Positions 41,250-51,043 of a stretch of 64,000 bases of DNA are shown one piece after another. The number at the start of each line of letters is the position of its first letter. Position 1 is the stretch's first letter. The notes beneath the pieces are model-generated. The model had not been told where the DNA came from. It was given only the letters and a program-made list of their open reading frames with translations, and did not search any database. The position numbers and the translations under genes are program-made. The DNA comes from Streptomyces capitiformicae (lineage in GTDB: Bacteria; Actinomycetota; Actinomycetes; Streptomycetales; Streptomycetaceae): the NCBI RefSeq assembly GCF_002214185.1, contig NZ_CP022161.1:3099767-3163766 (forward strand), given 5' to 3'.

Positions 41250-42158
41250 TCAGTGCGTGTGTCCGTCCGTGGCGGCGCCTCCTTGGCCGTAGTCGTCTCC
41301 GAGGTCGGGTGGGGTGCAGTAGTCGACGCCGGATTCCGGGGAGACGAGGTCTCCGGATTCCACGTCGGTGCAGTACGCGTCGAAGACCTCTCCTGCGGTG
41401 AGGGGTGCGAGGTCATCGCCGCGCAGACGCCAGCCGTAGACGCGGTCGGTCGTGTCCGGGGCGCTGGTGCGCATGACGAGTCCGCCGGGACTTCGGGTTG
41501 CCAATCCCACGGCCAGGACTGTGGCGAACTCCAGGGCTTCGGACTCGTCGAGTTGAGGTGCTCCGTCGGGATTCTGGTCCGCGCGGAGGACCGCGACGAG
41601 CGCTTGGGGTTTGGCCGAGACGCTGCACACGAGGTGGCGTTCGCCAGGATCGGCGGTGTCGAGGATGCGGGTGAGCAGTTCCATGGCGCGGGTGAAGGCC
41701 GCGCGTCCGATGTCCTCGCCGCAGGAAGCGCAGTTGCCGATCTGGGCGAGGAGCGTGGTGGCGTACTCCCAGGTGGCTTGGCGGACGGCTTCGTCGATCA
41801 GTTCGGGGACGAGTTCGGTGAGAGGCTGGCCTTCGTACAGGACGATGGCGCCGGTGGTCGCCAGCTCGGCGGTGAAGCGGGTGCGGCTGGACGGGGCGTC
41901 GGGGTCGAGGCCGGTGTCGGTGCAGAACTCCGCGTACTCCTCAGGATCGAAGAGGGCGACCGTGGTGTGGTTGCCCTGCGCGGCGAGTGTCCTGAGCAGG
42001 GCTTCCACTTGTTGGAGATAGGTGGTGTGGTCGTCGAAGGTGAAACTTCGGTAGCGCCGCATCGCGGTGAAGTCGTGTTCGTCGGCCAACAGGCCGATGG
42101 TGCCCGCGATTTCGCGGCGCAGGACCCGTCGCATGCTCTGGTGGCTGATGTGTGCCAT
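41250..42158 (-). CDS. Conserved protein of unknown function next to the PTS operon
   Basis: 302 residues, cytoplasmic. It starts MAHISHQSMRRVLRREIAGTIGLLADEHDFTAMRRYRSFTFDDHTTYLQQVEALLRTLAAQGNHTTVALFDPEEYAEFC. A CxxC pair in GNCASCGEDIG could bind metal. I do not recognise a catalytic domain. ATG 42158 has AGGGGGA 6 nt upstream. Convergent with ptsI, sharing its terminator. Confidence 0.85.
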   Translation of the reverse strand: MAHISHQSMRRVLRREIAGTIGLLADEHDFTAMRRYRSFTFDDHTTYLQQVEALLRTLAAQGNHTTVALFDPEEYAEFCTDTGLDPDAPSSRTRFTAELATTGAIVLYEGQPLTELVPELIDEAVRQATWEYATTLLAQIGNCASCGEDIGRAAFTRAMELLTRILDTADPGERHLVCSVSAKPQALVAVLRADQNPDGAPQLDESEALEFATVLAVGLATRSPGGLVMRTSAPDTTDRVYGWRLRGDDLAPLTAGEVFDAYCTDVESGDLVSPESGVDYCTPPDLGDDYGQGGAATDGHTH

Positions 42159-42236
42159 GTTTCCCCCTGTGCGCACAGTTGATCAATGCTCACTCACAGT
42201 AACGGGCGGCACTGACAACGCCTGCCTGCCGGGGGA

Positions 42237-44204
42237 TCAGGCTCGTTTGCGGGCCAGTTCCTCATAGAAGCGCAGGAGGTCGAGGTTGTCGATGGAGCCG
42301 GGGTTGACCGCCTTCTCCACGGGGGTGCCTTGGAGGAGGCGCTTGACGGGGACCTCGATGCGTTTGCCGGTGAGGGTGTGCGGAACTCCCGGGACTTCGA
42401 TGACCTCGTCGGGGACGTGGCGTGGGGAGAGTTGTTCGCGGATGGTCTGCTTGATGCGGTTCAGGAGGGCCTCGTCGAGGACGGCGCCGGGGGCGAGGTG
42501 CACGAAGAGGGGCATCCAGTAGCCGCCATCGGGCTGTTCGATGCCGATGACGAGGGATTCCTTGATTTCCGGGAGTCGTTCGACGGCTTCGTAGATGTCT
42601 GCCGAACCCATGCGGACGCCTTGGCGGTTGAGTGTGGAGTCGGAGCGGCCGTGGATGACGACGGAGCCGCGGGAGGTGAGGGTGATCCAGTCGCCGTGGC
42701 GCCAGACGCCGGGGTAGGTGTCGAAGTAGCTGTCGTGGTAGCGGCTGCCGTCGGGGTCGTTCCAGAAGCGGATCGGCATGGACGGCATGGGGTTGGTGAC
42801 CACGAGTTCGCCGACCTCGTCGATGAGGGGCTTGCCGCTGGGGTCCCAGGACTGGAGGTCGGTGCCGAGGCTGGGAGCCTGGAGTTCGCCGATGTGGACC
42901 GGGAGTGTGGGTACGGCTCCGGCAAAGCAGGAGCAGACGTCGGTTCCGCCGCTGACGGAGGCGATCCAGAGGTCGTCGCGAACCTCGTCGTGGAGCCAGC
43001 GGAAGCCGTCGGGCGGGAGTGGGGAGCCTGTGGTGCCGACGCACTGGACGCGGGAGAGGTCGTAGTCGCGGCCGGGGTGGATGCCGGCCTTGCGGCAGGC
43101 CATGACGTACGCGGCGGAAGTGCCGTAGAGGGTGGCGCCGGTGCGTTCGGCGACGCGCCACTGGGCGCCGGTGTCCGGGTATCCGGGGCTGCCGTCGTAC
43201 AGGACGACCGTGGTGCCGGTGAGGAGGCCGGAGACGAGGAAGTTCCACATCATCCAGCCGGTGGAGGTGTACCAGAAGAAGCGGTCCTCGGGGCCGAGGT
43301 CGCAATGCAGGCCGAGTTGTTTGAGGTGCTCGACCAGGATGCCGCCCTGGGACTGGACGATGGCCTTGGGGAGGCCGGTCGTACCGGAGGAGTAGAGCAC
43401 CCACAGGGGGCGTTCGAACGGGACCTGTTCGAAGGTCGGGTCCACGTCGGCGGAGGTCAGGGCGGCCCATTCCAGGGCGCCCTCGGGGGCCTCGGTGCCG
43501 AGCAGCGGGATGTGTACGACGGCGCGCAGGGTGGGAAGTTCGCGGCGGAGTTCGGCGACGATGTCGCGGCGGTCCTGTTCCTTGCCGCCGTAGCGGTAGC
43601 CGTCGACGGTGAACAGGAGGACCGGTTCGACCTGTTGGAAGCGGTCGAGGACGCTGCGGGCGCCGAAGTCGGGTGCGCAGGACGTCCAGACTCCGCCGAC
43701 GGCCGCTGTGGCGAGGAGGGCGACGACGGCCTCGGGGATGTTCGGGAGGTAACCGCTCACGCGGTCTCCTGGGCGTACGCCCAGGGTGCGCAGTTCGGCG
43801 GCGAGGGAGCCGACTTGGCGGCGGAGCTCGGCCCAGGTCACCGGGCGTGGTTCGTGTGTCTCGTCGACGTGCAGCAGCGCGGGTTCGTCGGCACGGGTGT
43901 CGGCCGCGCGGAGGGCGTGTTCGGCGTAGTTGAGGGTGGCTCCGGGGAACCACTTGGCGCCCGGCATGGAACGGTCGCCGAGCACGCGCGCGTAGGGGGT
44001 GGAAAACCGTACGTCGAACCACTCCGTGACGGCCTTCCAGAACGTCTCGAGTTCGTCGACGGACCAGCGATGAAGGGCCGGGTATCCACCCTCGGCAGGA
44101 GCTCCGTGGTGCTCGGCCGCCCAGGACTGGAATGTGGTGATCTGCGCCCGGGCGATGCGTTCCGGGTCGGGCTGCCAGAGCGGTGAGGGGTTCGCTGAGG
44201 TCAT
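42237..44204 (-). CDS. Acetoacetate-CoA ligase (acetoacetyl-CoA synthetase)
   Basis: 655 residues of the ANL adenylate-forming family. The acetyl-CoA-synthetase-like N-terminal cap (FQSWAAEHHGAP...WFPGATLNYAEHAL) precedes AMP-binding core motifs YSSGTTGLPKAIVQSQGG and WYTSTGWMMWNF, GTTGSPLPPDGF, the HGDWIT hinge and a C-terminal lysine region TLTGKRIEVPVKRLLQG. This order matches acetoacetyl-CoA synthetases. It activates acetoacetate with ATP and CoA. GGGAG lies 9 nt before ATG 44204. Confidence 0.93.
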   Translation of the reverse strand: MTSANPSPLWQPDPERIARAQITTFQSWAAEHHGAPAEGGYPALHRWSVDELETFWKAVTEWFDVRFSTPYARVLGDRSMPGAKWFPGATLNYAEHALRAADTRADEPALLHVDETHEPRPVTWAELRRQVGSLAAELRTLGVRPGDRVSGYLPNIPEAVVALLATAAVGGVWTSCAPDFGARSVLDRFQQVEPVLLFTVDGYRYGGKEQDRRDIVAELRRELPTLRAVVHIPLLGTEAPEGALEWAALTSADVDPTFEQVPFERPLWVLYSSGTTGLPKAIVQSQGGILVEHLKQLGLHCDLGPEDRFFWYTSTGWMMWNFLVSGLLTGTTVVLYDGSPGYPDTGAQWRVAERTGATLYGTSAAYVMACRKAGIHPGRDYDLSRVQCVGTTGSPLPPDGFRWLHDEVRDDLWIASVSGGTDVCSCFAGAVPTLPVHIGELQAPSLGTDLQSWDPSGKPLIDEVGELVVTNPMPSMPIRFWNDPDGSRYHDSYFDTYPGVWRHGDWITLTSRGSVVIHGRSDSTLNRQGVRMGSADIYEAVERLPEIKESLVIGIEQPDGGYWMPLFVHLAPGAVLDEALLNRIKQTIREQLSPRHVPDEVIEVPGVPHTLTGKRIEVPVKRLLQGTPVEKAVNPGSIDNLDLLRFYEELARKRA

Positions 44205-44417
44205 GGGGCGGCTCCCGGACTGTGCGCGTGGTGTGCGTCGGTCGCGCACGGGCTGGGGTGTGCGCGTGACGCGGCTGATACGGACGATGCCATGTGATCG
44301 ACTTCCGCACCAGGGTGCGGCCCAGATGGTCCACGACATGAAGGTGTGGTGGCACCACGGGTGAACGGAAGTTGAACGACTCACACGAAGAGGCCGGTCA
44401 ATGGCAGGGTGAGCAGC

Positions 44418-46784
44418 ATGGACGGTCGTGACCTGGTGCGTTCGGTGAAGGCGATCGGTTCGGCGGGGGCTGCTCAAGGGCTGCGCACCGTACGGGCCGC
44501 GTGGCGGAGGAGGCGTGCCGACGCCGCCGGGTTGCCGGGGCGGGGTGCCGAGCGCGCGCGGGTGCCTGGACCGGTGCGGGACGTGGAGCCTGGGCCCGGC
44601 GGTGGGACGGTCCGGTTCGGCCGGTCCGAGTTGCGGGTCACCGTCGATGTGAACGGGGCTGTTTTCTGGGGCTGGGACGGGGCCGCGCCGGAGCCGTCGT
44701 ACGCGCTGGCGGGCCGGTGCCCGGAGCCGGATCCGCGGGCCGTTCTGGAGCCGGACAAAGACGGCGGCTGGCGGGTCGTGGCCGAGCGGGTGACGGTCGT
44801 GGTGTCGCGGCACGGCGCCGTCGAGGTGCGTACGCCCGGTGGAGTGACTCTGCGGCGTGATCTGCCGCCGCGGTGGTGGGAGCCGGTCGGCGGGGGTGAG
44901 GCGCGATGGACGCAGCGCTCCGAGGTGGGCGCGGACGCGCGGTTCTTCGGTCTCGGTGGGCGGGCGGCCGGGCCGCGGCTGCGTGACGGAACGTATCGGC
45001 TGTGGAACACGGACCCCGGTCATGCGTTCGCGCCCGGCGATGATCCGCTGTACGTCACGATGCCGGTGCAGATGGTGGTGGCCGACGCGGCGACGCATCT
45101 GGTGTTCCACGACACCACGTGGGACGGCACGGTGACGCTGCGGGAGGGTGAGGAGGGCGCTGGGTCGGGGCACGACCGGGCCGGCACGTCCGAGCTGCGG
45201 ATGGACGGCGGTCCGCTGCGCTGCTGGGTGATCGTGGGCACTCCCGCGCGCGTGCTGCACGCCTGGGCCGCGCTCACGGGGCCGCCGGCGCTGCCGCCCG
45301 CTTGGGCTCTGGGGCACCATCACGCGCGGTGGGGCTTCGGGAGCGAGCAGGAGGTGCGGCGGGTCGTCGCGGGCTACCGGGAGCATGGGCTTCCGCTCGA
45401 CGCGGTTCACCTGGACATCGACCACTACGACTCACACCAGGTGTTCACGGTCGATCCGGAGCATTTCCCGAAGCTGCCGGACCTCGCCGACGAGCTGCGC
45501 CGCGACGGGATCCGGCTGGTGTCGATCGTCGACGCGGCGGTCAGGGCACAGCCGGGCAACGCGGTGTACGACAGCGGTTCGGCCGACGACGCGTTCGTGC
45601 GGGACGCCTCTGGGCGGGTCGTGGAGGGCGTGGTGTGGCCCGGGGAGTCGGTCTTTCCGGACTTCACGCGTGCGCGTACGCGCGCGTGGTGGGGCGGTCT
45701 CTACGAGGAGCGGCTCGCGCAGGGGTTCGCCGGGTTCTGGCACGACATGAACGAACCGACGTCGTTCACGGCGTTCGGGGAGAACACGCTGCCCCGGTCG
45801 GCCCGGCACGACCTGGAGGGCCGTGGTGGTGACCATCGCGAGGCGCACAACGTGTACGCGCTGTGCATGGCGCGTGCCGCGTACGAGGGACTGCGGGAAT
45901 TGGCGCCCCAGGGACGGCCTTTCGTCTTCTCCCGCTCCGGGTGGGCCGGGATGCAGCGCTACGGAGGCACGTGGTCCGGGGACGTGGCGACGGGCTGGCC
46001 GGGGCTGAGGGCATCGTTGTCGCTGGTGTTGGGGCTCGGGTTGTGCGGGGTGCCGTACTCGGGTCCCGATGTGGGCGGGTTCGACGGGAGTCCGTCGCCG
46101 GAGCTGTATCTGCGGTGGTTCCAGCTCGGCGCGTATCTGCCGCTGTTCCGTACGCACGCGAGTCTGCGGGCGGGGCGCCGGGAGCCGTGGGAGTTCGGGG
46201 GCGAGGTCGTCGAGCACGCGCGCGTGGCGCTCGTCGAACGGCGGCGGCTGCTGCCGTACTTCATGACGCTGGCCCATCTGGCGCGTCGCACCGGAGCGCC
46301 GTACGTCCGACCGATCTGGTGGGGCACGCCCGAGGACAGGGCTCTTCGTGACTGCGAGGACGCGTTCCTGTTGGGTGACTGTCTTCTGGTGGCGCCTGTG
46401 CTGGACCCGGGTGCTGATCGGCGTGCGGTGCAGCTGCCGCGGGGGCGTTGGTACGACACGGTGACCGAGAGGGCGTACCAGGGGCCCGGGCAGGTGCTGA
46501 TCGATGCCCCGTTGTCGCGGATCCCCGTTCTCGCGCGCGCGGGTGCCGTGTTGCCGGTCCGCGGCGCCGACGGCGGCCTGGAGTTGGAGGTGTGGGCACC
46601 CGCGCGCGGACTGACAGGGGGCGGGCTCGTCGTGCCGGACGCGGGCGACGGCTGGGACGAGCCGGAGGCCGAGCGATACACGACACGCTGGAAGGGCCGG
46701 CGTGTGGTCGTGGAGCGGGACGGGGAGGAGGGTCCGGTCGAGCCCGCGTATCCGGCACGGATCCGCGGGCTCGACCGGGAGTGA
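44418..46784 (+). CDS. Glycoside hydrolase family 31 (alpha-glucosidase type)
   Basis: 788 residues. It has the GH31 (beta/alpha)8 barrel with nucleophile Asp443 in GFWHDMNEPTSF and acid/base Asp522 in TWSGDVATGW, preceded by the N-terminal galactose-mutarotase-like domain and LDAVHLDIDHYDSHQVFTVDPEHFP. It probably releases glucose from alpha-glucosides. There is no signal peptide, so it acts inside the cell. ATG 44418 follows GGGTGAG. The PTS and acetoacetate genes next to it do not define a pathway. It converges with a NUDIX gene after a 12-bp gap. Confidence 0.93.
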   Translation: MDGRDLVRSVKAIGSAGAAQGLRTVRAAWRRRRADAAGLPGRGAERARVPGPVRDVEPGPGGGTVRFGRSELRVTVDVNGAVFWGWDGAAPEPSYALAGRCPEPDPRAVLEPDKDGGWRVVAERVTVVVSRHGAVEVRTPGGVTLRRDLPPRWWEPVGGGEARWTQRSEVGADARFFGLGGRAAGPRLRDGTYRLWNTDPGHAFAPGDDPLYVTMPVQMVVADAATHLVFHDTTWDGTVTLREGEEGAGSGHDRAGTSELRMDGGPLRCWVIVGTPARVLHAWAALTGPPALPPAWALGHHHARWGFGSEQEVRRVVAGYREHGLPLDAVHLDIDHYDSHQVFTVDPEHFPKLPDLADELRRDGIRLVSIVDAAVRAQPGNAVYDSGSADDAFVRDASGRVVEGVVWPGESVFPDFTRARTRAWWGGLYEERLAQGFAGFWHDMNEPTSFTAFGENTLPRSARHDLEGRGGDHREAHNVYALCMARAAYEGLRELAPQGRPFVFSRSGWAGMQRYGGTWSGDVATGWPGLRASLSLVLGLGLCGVPYSGPDVGGFDGSPSPELYLRWFQLGAYLPLFRTHASLRAGRREPWEFGGEVVEHARVALVERRRLLPYFMTLAHLARRTGAPYVRPIWWGTPEDRALRDCEDAFLLGDCLLVAPVLDPGADRRAVQLPRGRWYDTVTERAYQGPGQVLIDAPLSRIPVLARAGAVLPVRGADGGLELEVWAPARGLTGGGLVVPDAGDGWDEPEAERYTTRWKGRRVVVERDGEEGPVEPAYPARIRGLDRE

Positions 46785-46796
46785 GCCCGGTTCGGC

Positions 46797-47333
46797 TCAG
46801 ACGTATCGGCCGTCGAAGAACGCCTGTACGGCCAGGGTGTGCAGCGGGAAGGCGAGTTCGGTCGGACGGCGCAGCAGGTGCCAGCCCTCCGTCTCGTCCG
46901 TCGCGGCGGGCGGCGGCAGATTGGCGGCCGGGCGCTCGGGGAGCAGCCCGAACAGCAGCAGGTGGCCGTCGGGTGAGCTCATGGCGTCGGCGAGGCGGAC
47001 GTCGCGGTCGGCAGCGCAGATGCCCGTCTCCTCCTTGAGCTCACGGACGACGGCGTGCCGCCAGTCCTCCCGGTGGTCGATGAACCCGCCCGGAAGGGCG
47101 GTGCCCCCGCGCGCGGGAGCGATGGTCCGTGTGATCACAACGAGGGCCGTGCCCTTGGTGTCGTACACGGGTTGGAGGGCCACCGCGACAGGAAGCGGAT
47201 TGCGGTAGGCCACGGTGTGGCAGGCCTCGCAGGTGCGGGGCCAGCCGGAAACGCCCTCTCCGTAGGGCGCTCCGCAGCTCGAACAATGCGAGTCCGGTGC
47301 GGAATTGGCGGTTGGGTGTTGATTCGCGGACAC
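46797..47333 (-). CDS. NUDIX hydrolase with zinc ribbon
   Basis: 178 residues. An N-terminal zinc ribbon (Cys17, Cys20, Cys35, Cys38) is followed by the Nudix box GGFIDHREDWRHAVVRELKEETGI at about residues 82-105 (G-x5-E-x7-REUxEExGU, with Asp replacing the first Glu). The zinc ribbon plus Nudix layout resembles NADH pyrophosphatases and related nucleotide-housecleaning enzymes, though the SQPWPFPxS motif of NudC is absent. Confidence 0.92.
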   Translation of the reverse strand: MSANQHPTANSAPDSHCSSCGAPYGEGVSGWPRTCEACHTVAYRNPLPVAVALQPVYDTKGTALVVITRTIAPARGGTALPGGFIDHREDWRHAVVRELKEETGICAADRDVRLADAMSSPDGHLLLFGLLPERPAANLPPPAATDETEGWHLLRRPTELAFPLHTLAVQAFFDGRYV

Positions 47334-47530
47334 GCGGCGGACTGTATCCGATCATCTGCTGATCGTCTTGCCGGGGTGACTCAATGCGCCAACGCGTCCG
47401 GCGTTCGATTCAGGGGGGACGGCCGGAACCACCCCCGTGGGCCCCGGCCGTCCCTCCCGATACTCCGACGCCGACAGGGGCCTGTTGGTTCTCCGGGGGC
47501 CTGCCCAATTCAAGTTGCCCGTGACAAACT

Positions 47531-47547
47531 TCTGACGAGTCATCAGA
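47531..47547. promoter_or_regulatory. Imperfect palindrome TCTGACGAGTCATCAGA upstream of the DUF35-thiolase operon
   Basis: 17-bp dyad with arms TCTGA/TCAGA and inner GA/TC, 21 bp before the TTG start. Dyads with TGACnnnGTCA cores are common before actinomycete acyl-CoA metabolism genes; here a TetR-type repressor site is likely but not proved. Confidence 0.5.
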
Positions 47548-47567
47548 CTTTGCTCCGGGGAGGGGAT

Positions 47568-48014
47568 TTGTCGCGTAGTCGCACACCTGTGGTCGCCGGT
47601 TGGTTCACCGGGGAGGGCGACGACTTCCGTCTGCTGGGCACACGTTGTTCGGCATGTACCTCGGTGTTCTTCCCGCGCGAAGACGTCTGCTGCCGCAATC
47701 CGGCCTGTCCGGGCGGTGGCTTGCGAGAAGTGGCGCTGTCGCGGCGGGGCCGCGTCTGGTCGTACACCGATGGCCGATACCGGCCTCCGTCACCGTACGT
47801 GTCCGATCCGGAACTTCCGTGGGAGCCGTACGCGTTGATCGCTGTGGAACTGGCCGCAGAGCGCCTCGTGGTGCTGGGACAGGCCGTTCCCGGAGTCACC
47901 GTCGCCGGTCTGACGGTGGGCATGGAGGTTGAGGTCGTCCCCGGTGTGCTGCACGAGGACGCGGAGACGACCTGGACGACGTGGCACTGGCGGCCTACGG
48001 GGGTGACGGCATGA
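47568..48014 (+). CDS. Zn-ribbon OB-fold protein (DUF35), partner of the thiolase
   Basis: 148 residues. A zinc ribbon with CSAC and CCRNPAC (rubredoxin-like, four cysteines near residues 24-44) is followed by an OB fold (GRVWSYTDGRYRPPSPYVSDPELPWEPYALIAVELAAERLVVLGQ). DUF35 proteins form complexes with thiolases or hydratases and bind acyl-CoA. The start is TTG 47568, with GGGGAGGGG immediately upstream. Its TGA overlaps the ATG of the thiolase gene (ATGA, 48011-48014). Confidence 0.9.
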   Translation: MSRSRTPVVAGWFTGEGDDFRLLGTRCSACTSVFFPREDVCCRNPACPGGGLREVALSRRGRVWSYTDGRYRPPSPYVSDPELPWEPYALIAVELAAERLVVLGQAVPGVTVAGLTVGMEVEVVPGVLHEDAETTWTTWHWRPTGVTA

Positions 48015-49201
48015 CGGGTGAGGTGGCGGTGCTCGGCGCGGGCATGCACCCGTGGGGCAAGTGGGGAAGGAGCTTCGTCGAGTACGGGACGGTGGCCGCG
48101 CGTGCGGCGCTCGACGACGCGGGGATGGACTGGCGGGAGGTCGGCTCGATCGTCGGCGCGGACACGGTGCGTGGCGGCTATCCCGGGTATGTGGCGGGGG
48201 CGACCATCGCGAAGGCGCTGGGCTGGCAGGGGGCGCGGGTCACGAGTGTGTACGCGGCCTGCGCGTCCGGGGCGCAGGCGGTGGGCACCGCGCGGGCCCA
48301 GATCCTCGGCGGTCTCGCTGACGTCGTGCTCGTGGTGGGCGCGGACTCGGCGCCGAAGGGGTTCTTCCGGCCCGCGGGCGGGGATCGGCCGGACGATCCG
48401 GACTGGCTTCGGTTCCGAGTCCTCGGGGCGACCAATCCGACGTACTTCGGGCTTTACGCGCGGCGGCGGATGGCGGTGCACGGCGACACGCCGGAGGATT
48501 TCGCCCAGGTCAAAGTGAAGAACTCCACGCTGGGGGCCCTCAACCCGTACGCGCGGTACCGCAAGCGGGTCACCGCCGAGGAGGTCGCGGCCTCCGCCGT
48601 CGTCGCGGATCCACTGCGGCTGCTGGACATCTGTGCGACCTCGGACGGTGGCGCGGCGCTCGTGCTGTCCAGCATGGAGTTCGCGCGGCGCCGCGGTGTG
48701 ACCGAGCCCGTGCGGATACGGGCGGTATCCACGGTGACGCCCCGCTATCCCAACACCGTGCTGGATCTGCCGGACATCGCGACGGACTCCGCGGTGGCGG
48801 TGGAGCCCGCGGCGGAGACGTTCCGGGAATCGATCGCGCGGGCCGCCTATGAGGAGGCGGGCATCGGACCCGACGACCTGTCGCTCGCCGAGGTCTATGA
48901 CCTGTCCACGGCCCTGGAATTGCAGTGGTACGAGGACCTGGGGCTGTGCGGCGAGGGCGAGGCCGCGAAGCTGCTCCGGGACGGTGTGACCGCACTGGGC
49001 GGACGAATACCCGTGAATGTGAGCGGAGGGCTGGCCTCTTTCGGGGAGGCGGTACCCGCGCAGGCGATCGCCCAGGTGTGCGAACTGGCTCGGCAGTTGC
49101 GGGGTGAGGCGGGTGACCGGCAGGTCGCGGGGGCGCGCGTGGGGATCAGTGCGAACCAGGGGCTGTTCGGGCACGGTTCGGCGGTGATCGCGGTCCGGTG
49201 A
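48011..49201 (+). CDS. Thiolase/lipid-transfer (SCP-x) family protein
   Basis: 396 residues. Active-site Cys84 lies in VYAACASGAQAVGTARAQI; the C-terminal region has ISANQGLFGHGSAVIAV with the usual thiolase glycine-histidine signature, and VNVSGGLASFGEAVPAQ. The SCP-x-type thiolases cleave or form 3-ketoacyl-CoA, often in steroid or lipid side-chain breakdown, together with a DUF35 partner. The 4-bp overlap with the upstream DUF35 gene supports a heteromeric complex. The natural substrate is not indicated by neighbours. Confidence 0.93.
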   Translation: MTGEVAVLGAGMHPWGKWGRSFVEYGTVAARAALDDAGMDWREVGSIVGADTVRGGYPGYVAGATIAKALGWQGARVTSVYAACASGAQAVGTARAQILGGLADVVLVVGADSAPKGFFRPAGGDRPDDPDWLRFRVLGATNPTYFGLYARRRMAVHGDTPEDFAQVKVKNSTLGALNPYARYRKRVTAEEVAASAVVADPLRLLDICATSDGGAALVLSSMEFARRRGVTEPVRIRAVSTVTPRYPNTVLDLPDIATDSAVAVEPAAETFRESIARAAYEEAGIGPDDLSLAEVYDLSTALELQWYEDLGLCGEGEAAKLLRDGVTALGGRIPVNVSGGLASFGEAVPAQAIAQVCELARQLRGEAGDRQVAGARVGISANQGLFGHGSAVIAVR

Positions 49202-50228
49202 CGCGGCGGGTCAGCCGTGGTCACGTCGTCGGCGATCGCTCCTGGTCGGACACGCTGGGCACGGCGTTGGAGATCACGCGCGCCCCGCCGGGATCCCGAA
49301 CTCGACGGCAGGCCAGCCGGTTTGGCGCCCGTGCCGCGGCCCGCGTGGAGACGTTGCTGCCGTGCGTGTGAAGGTCTTCGCCGCGTCCCCGGCCAGCCTG
49401 GGCGGGCCGGCCGCGCTGCGGGACGCCGTACGGGAGACGCGCCGGCTTCCGGGGGAGGTGAGCGTCGACGTCGTGCCGCGCCGCTGGAGGCGGTCGCCGC
49501 ACCCCGGAGCGAGAGGTTCCGTATCTGCGCGGCCGGGGTCGGCGATGTGCCCCTGCGGTGGCTGGTGGGACTCGCTGGGCGTTGCGGACCACGGCGTCCG
49601 ATGAGACCTGAGTGGGGCACATCGGCGGGGACGACTTCCTGTTCCTCGCCCAATATGCCGTGCCACTCTCGCCGACGACGGGGTCCTGTGCGCGCCCAGT
49701 TCGGCCCGCGTCGCCGAAGCACGAGATCCGGCGGGGCTCCGAGGCTCTGGGACCCGGGCGGGAGCGCCAGCGGCTTTGTAGACGGCAGAACGCGGACGGC
49801 CAGCGGCTGCGTCGCACGGCAGGCCTGTGAGGCAGGACAACGTGGAAGGTTCTCTCTCCCTGATGCGAACATTCGGCCCTGCGCGTTCCCTTCACAGACC
49901 CGGGGCTGCCAGCGCGCGGGCGTGTGCGCCCCCGTAGCCGCCCCCAACCGTTGCTGTCCGCGTTCTTGACGCCCCCTGAGTGCCGGTGAACACTTCCGGT
50001 GTCGGTCGGCATCGCCGCATTCGGGCGTCTTTGTGTATTACGCCGCTCGGGCTCCCCGCCTGCGCAACGAGCCATCCCCCACGGGCGATTCGGCTGCGAC
50101 GGCACGCTCGTCACGGACGCCGGGCGGGGCGCGGGACCCTCCCTGCCTTCGGCTGAAGTAGCCATGGGAACGCACCCTGCACGGTAGGTCCGGGGTCGAT
50201 CGCTCCGGGCCGGGGCCTAGGAGCCGCC
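49202..50228. other. 1-kb gene-poor stretch between thiolase and glpF
   Basis: Frames are open on both strands but none has consistent codon bias or a recognised family. A short segment near 49616-49655 reads GHIGGDDFLFLA, like the GGDEF loop of cyclic-di-GMP proteins, but the frame is broken on both sides. It may be decayed sequence. The last part before 50229 contains GGAGCCGCC, a weak site for glpF. Confidence 0.45.
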
Positions 50229-51014
50229 ATGAGCAACGGAGACATATTCGTCGGTGAGGTCATCGGTACCGCGATCCTGATTCTCTTCGGCGCCGGTGTG
50301 TGCGCCGCTGTCACTCTCAGGTTCTCGAAGTCGAGGGCATCGGGCTGGATCGTCATCGCGTTCGGCTGGGGCTTCGCGGTGCTGGCGGGTGCCTACACCG
50401 CCGCTCCCCTGTCGGGCGGGCACCTCAACCCGGCGGTGACCATCGGCATCGCGGTCGACACGGAGACGTGGGACAAGGTCTGGGTCTATCTGCTGGGCCA
50501 GATGGTGGGCGCGATGCTCGGCGCGGTCCTCGCCTACCTGGTCTATCTCGCACAGTTCCAGGCGAACATCCGCGAGGAGGGCACCACGGAGGGTACGGCG
50601 GAGGAGCCGACGCCGACTCTCGGGATCTTCTCCACGATTCCGGAGATCCGGAACCCGGTCGCCAACCTGATCACCGAGATCATCGCGACGATCGCCCTGG
50701 TACTGCCGATCCTCGCCTTCGGAAGGAACACGGGCATCGGCATCGGGCAGATCCCCGGCGAGGAGGCCGGAATATACGGCTCCGGCATCTCGATCCTGCT
50801 GGTGTCGTTCCTGGTGGTCGGTATCGGTCTCTCCCTCGGTGGGCCGACCGGCTACGCGATCAACCCGGCGCGTGACCTCGGCCCGCGCATCGTGCACACG
50901 TTCCTGCCGATCCCGAACAAGGGCACCTCCGACTGGGGTTACGCCTGGATCCCGGTCGTCGGCCCGCTGGTCGGCGGAGTTCTCGCGGGCCTCATCTACA
51001 ACGCAGCCTTCTGA
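50229..51014 (+). CDS. glpF: Glycerol uptake facilitator (MIP/aquaporin family)
   Basis: 261 residues with six transmembrane helices and both NPA boxes: HLNPAVTIG (Asn67) and [11 protein letters not shown] (Asn212; the Asp after the second NPAR is typical of glycerol facilitators). A charged insert [15 protein letters not shown] lies in the middle loop. It lets glycerol diffuse across the membrane. glpK follows 29 bp downstream, so the two act in series. The usual regulator gylR and dehydrogenase glpD are not adjacent. Confidence 0.96.
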   Translation: MSNGDIFVGEVIGTAILILFGAGVCAAVTLRFSKSRASGWIVIAFGWGFAVLAGAYTAAPLSGGHLNPAVTIGIAVDTETWDKVWVYLLGQMVGAMLGAVLAYLVYLAQFQANIREEGTTEGTAEEPTPTLGIFSTIPEIRNPVANLITEIIATIALVLPILAFGRNTGIGIGQIPGEEAGIYGSGISILLVSFLVVGIGLSLGGPTGYAINPARDLGPRIVHTFLPIPNKGTSDWGYAWIPVVGPLVGGVLAGLIYNAAF

Positions 51015-51043
51015 TGCAACCGAGTAAGACGTGAGGGGATGTC

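Noticed and set aside
42330..44186. 618-codon plus-strand frame
   Set aside because: Complement of the acetoacetate-CoA ligase gene; Gly/Val/Asp/Glu-rich translation is a typical shadow.
49217..49969. 250-codon frame between thiolase and glpF
   Set aside because: No codon-bias consistency, no family match, and equally long frames on the other strand.
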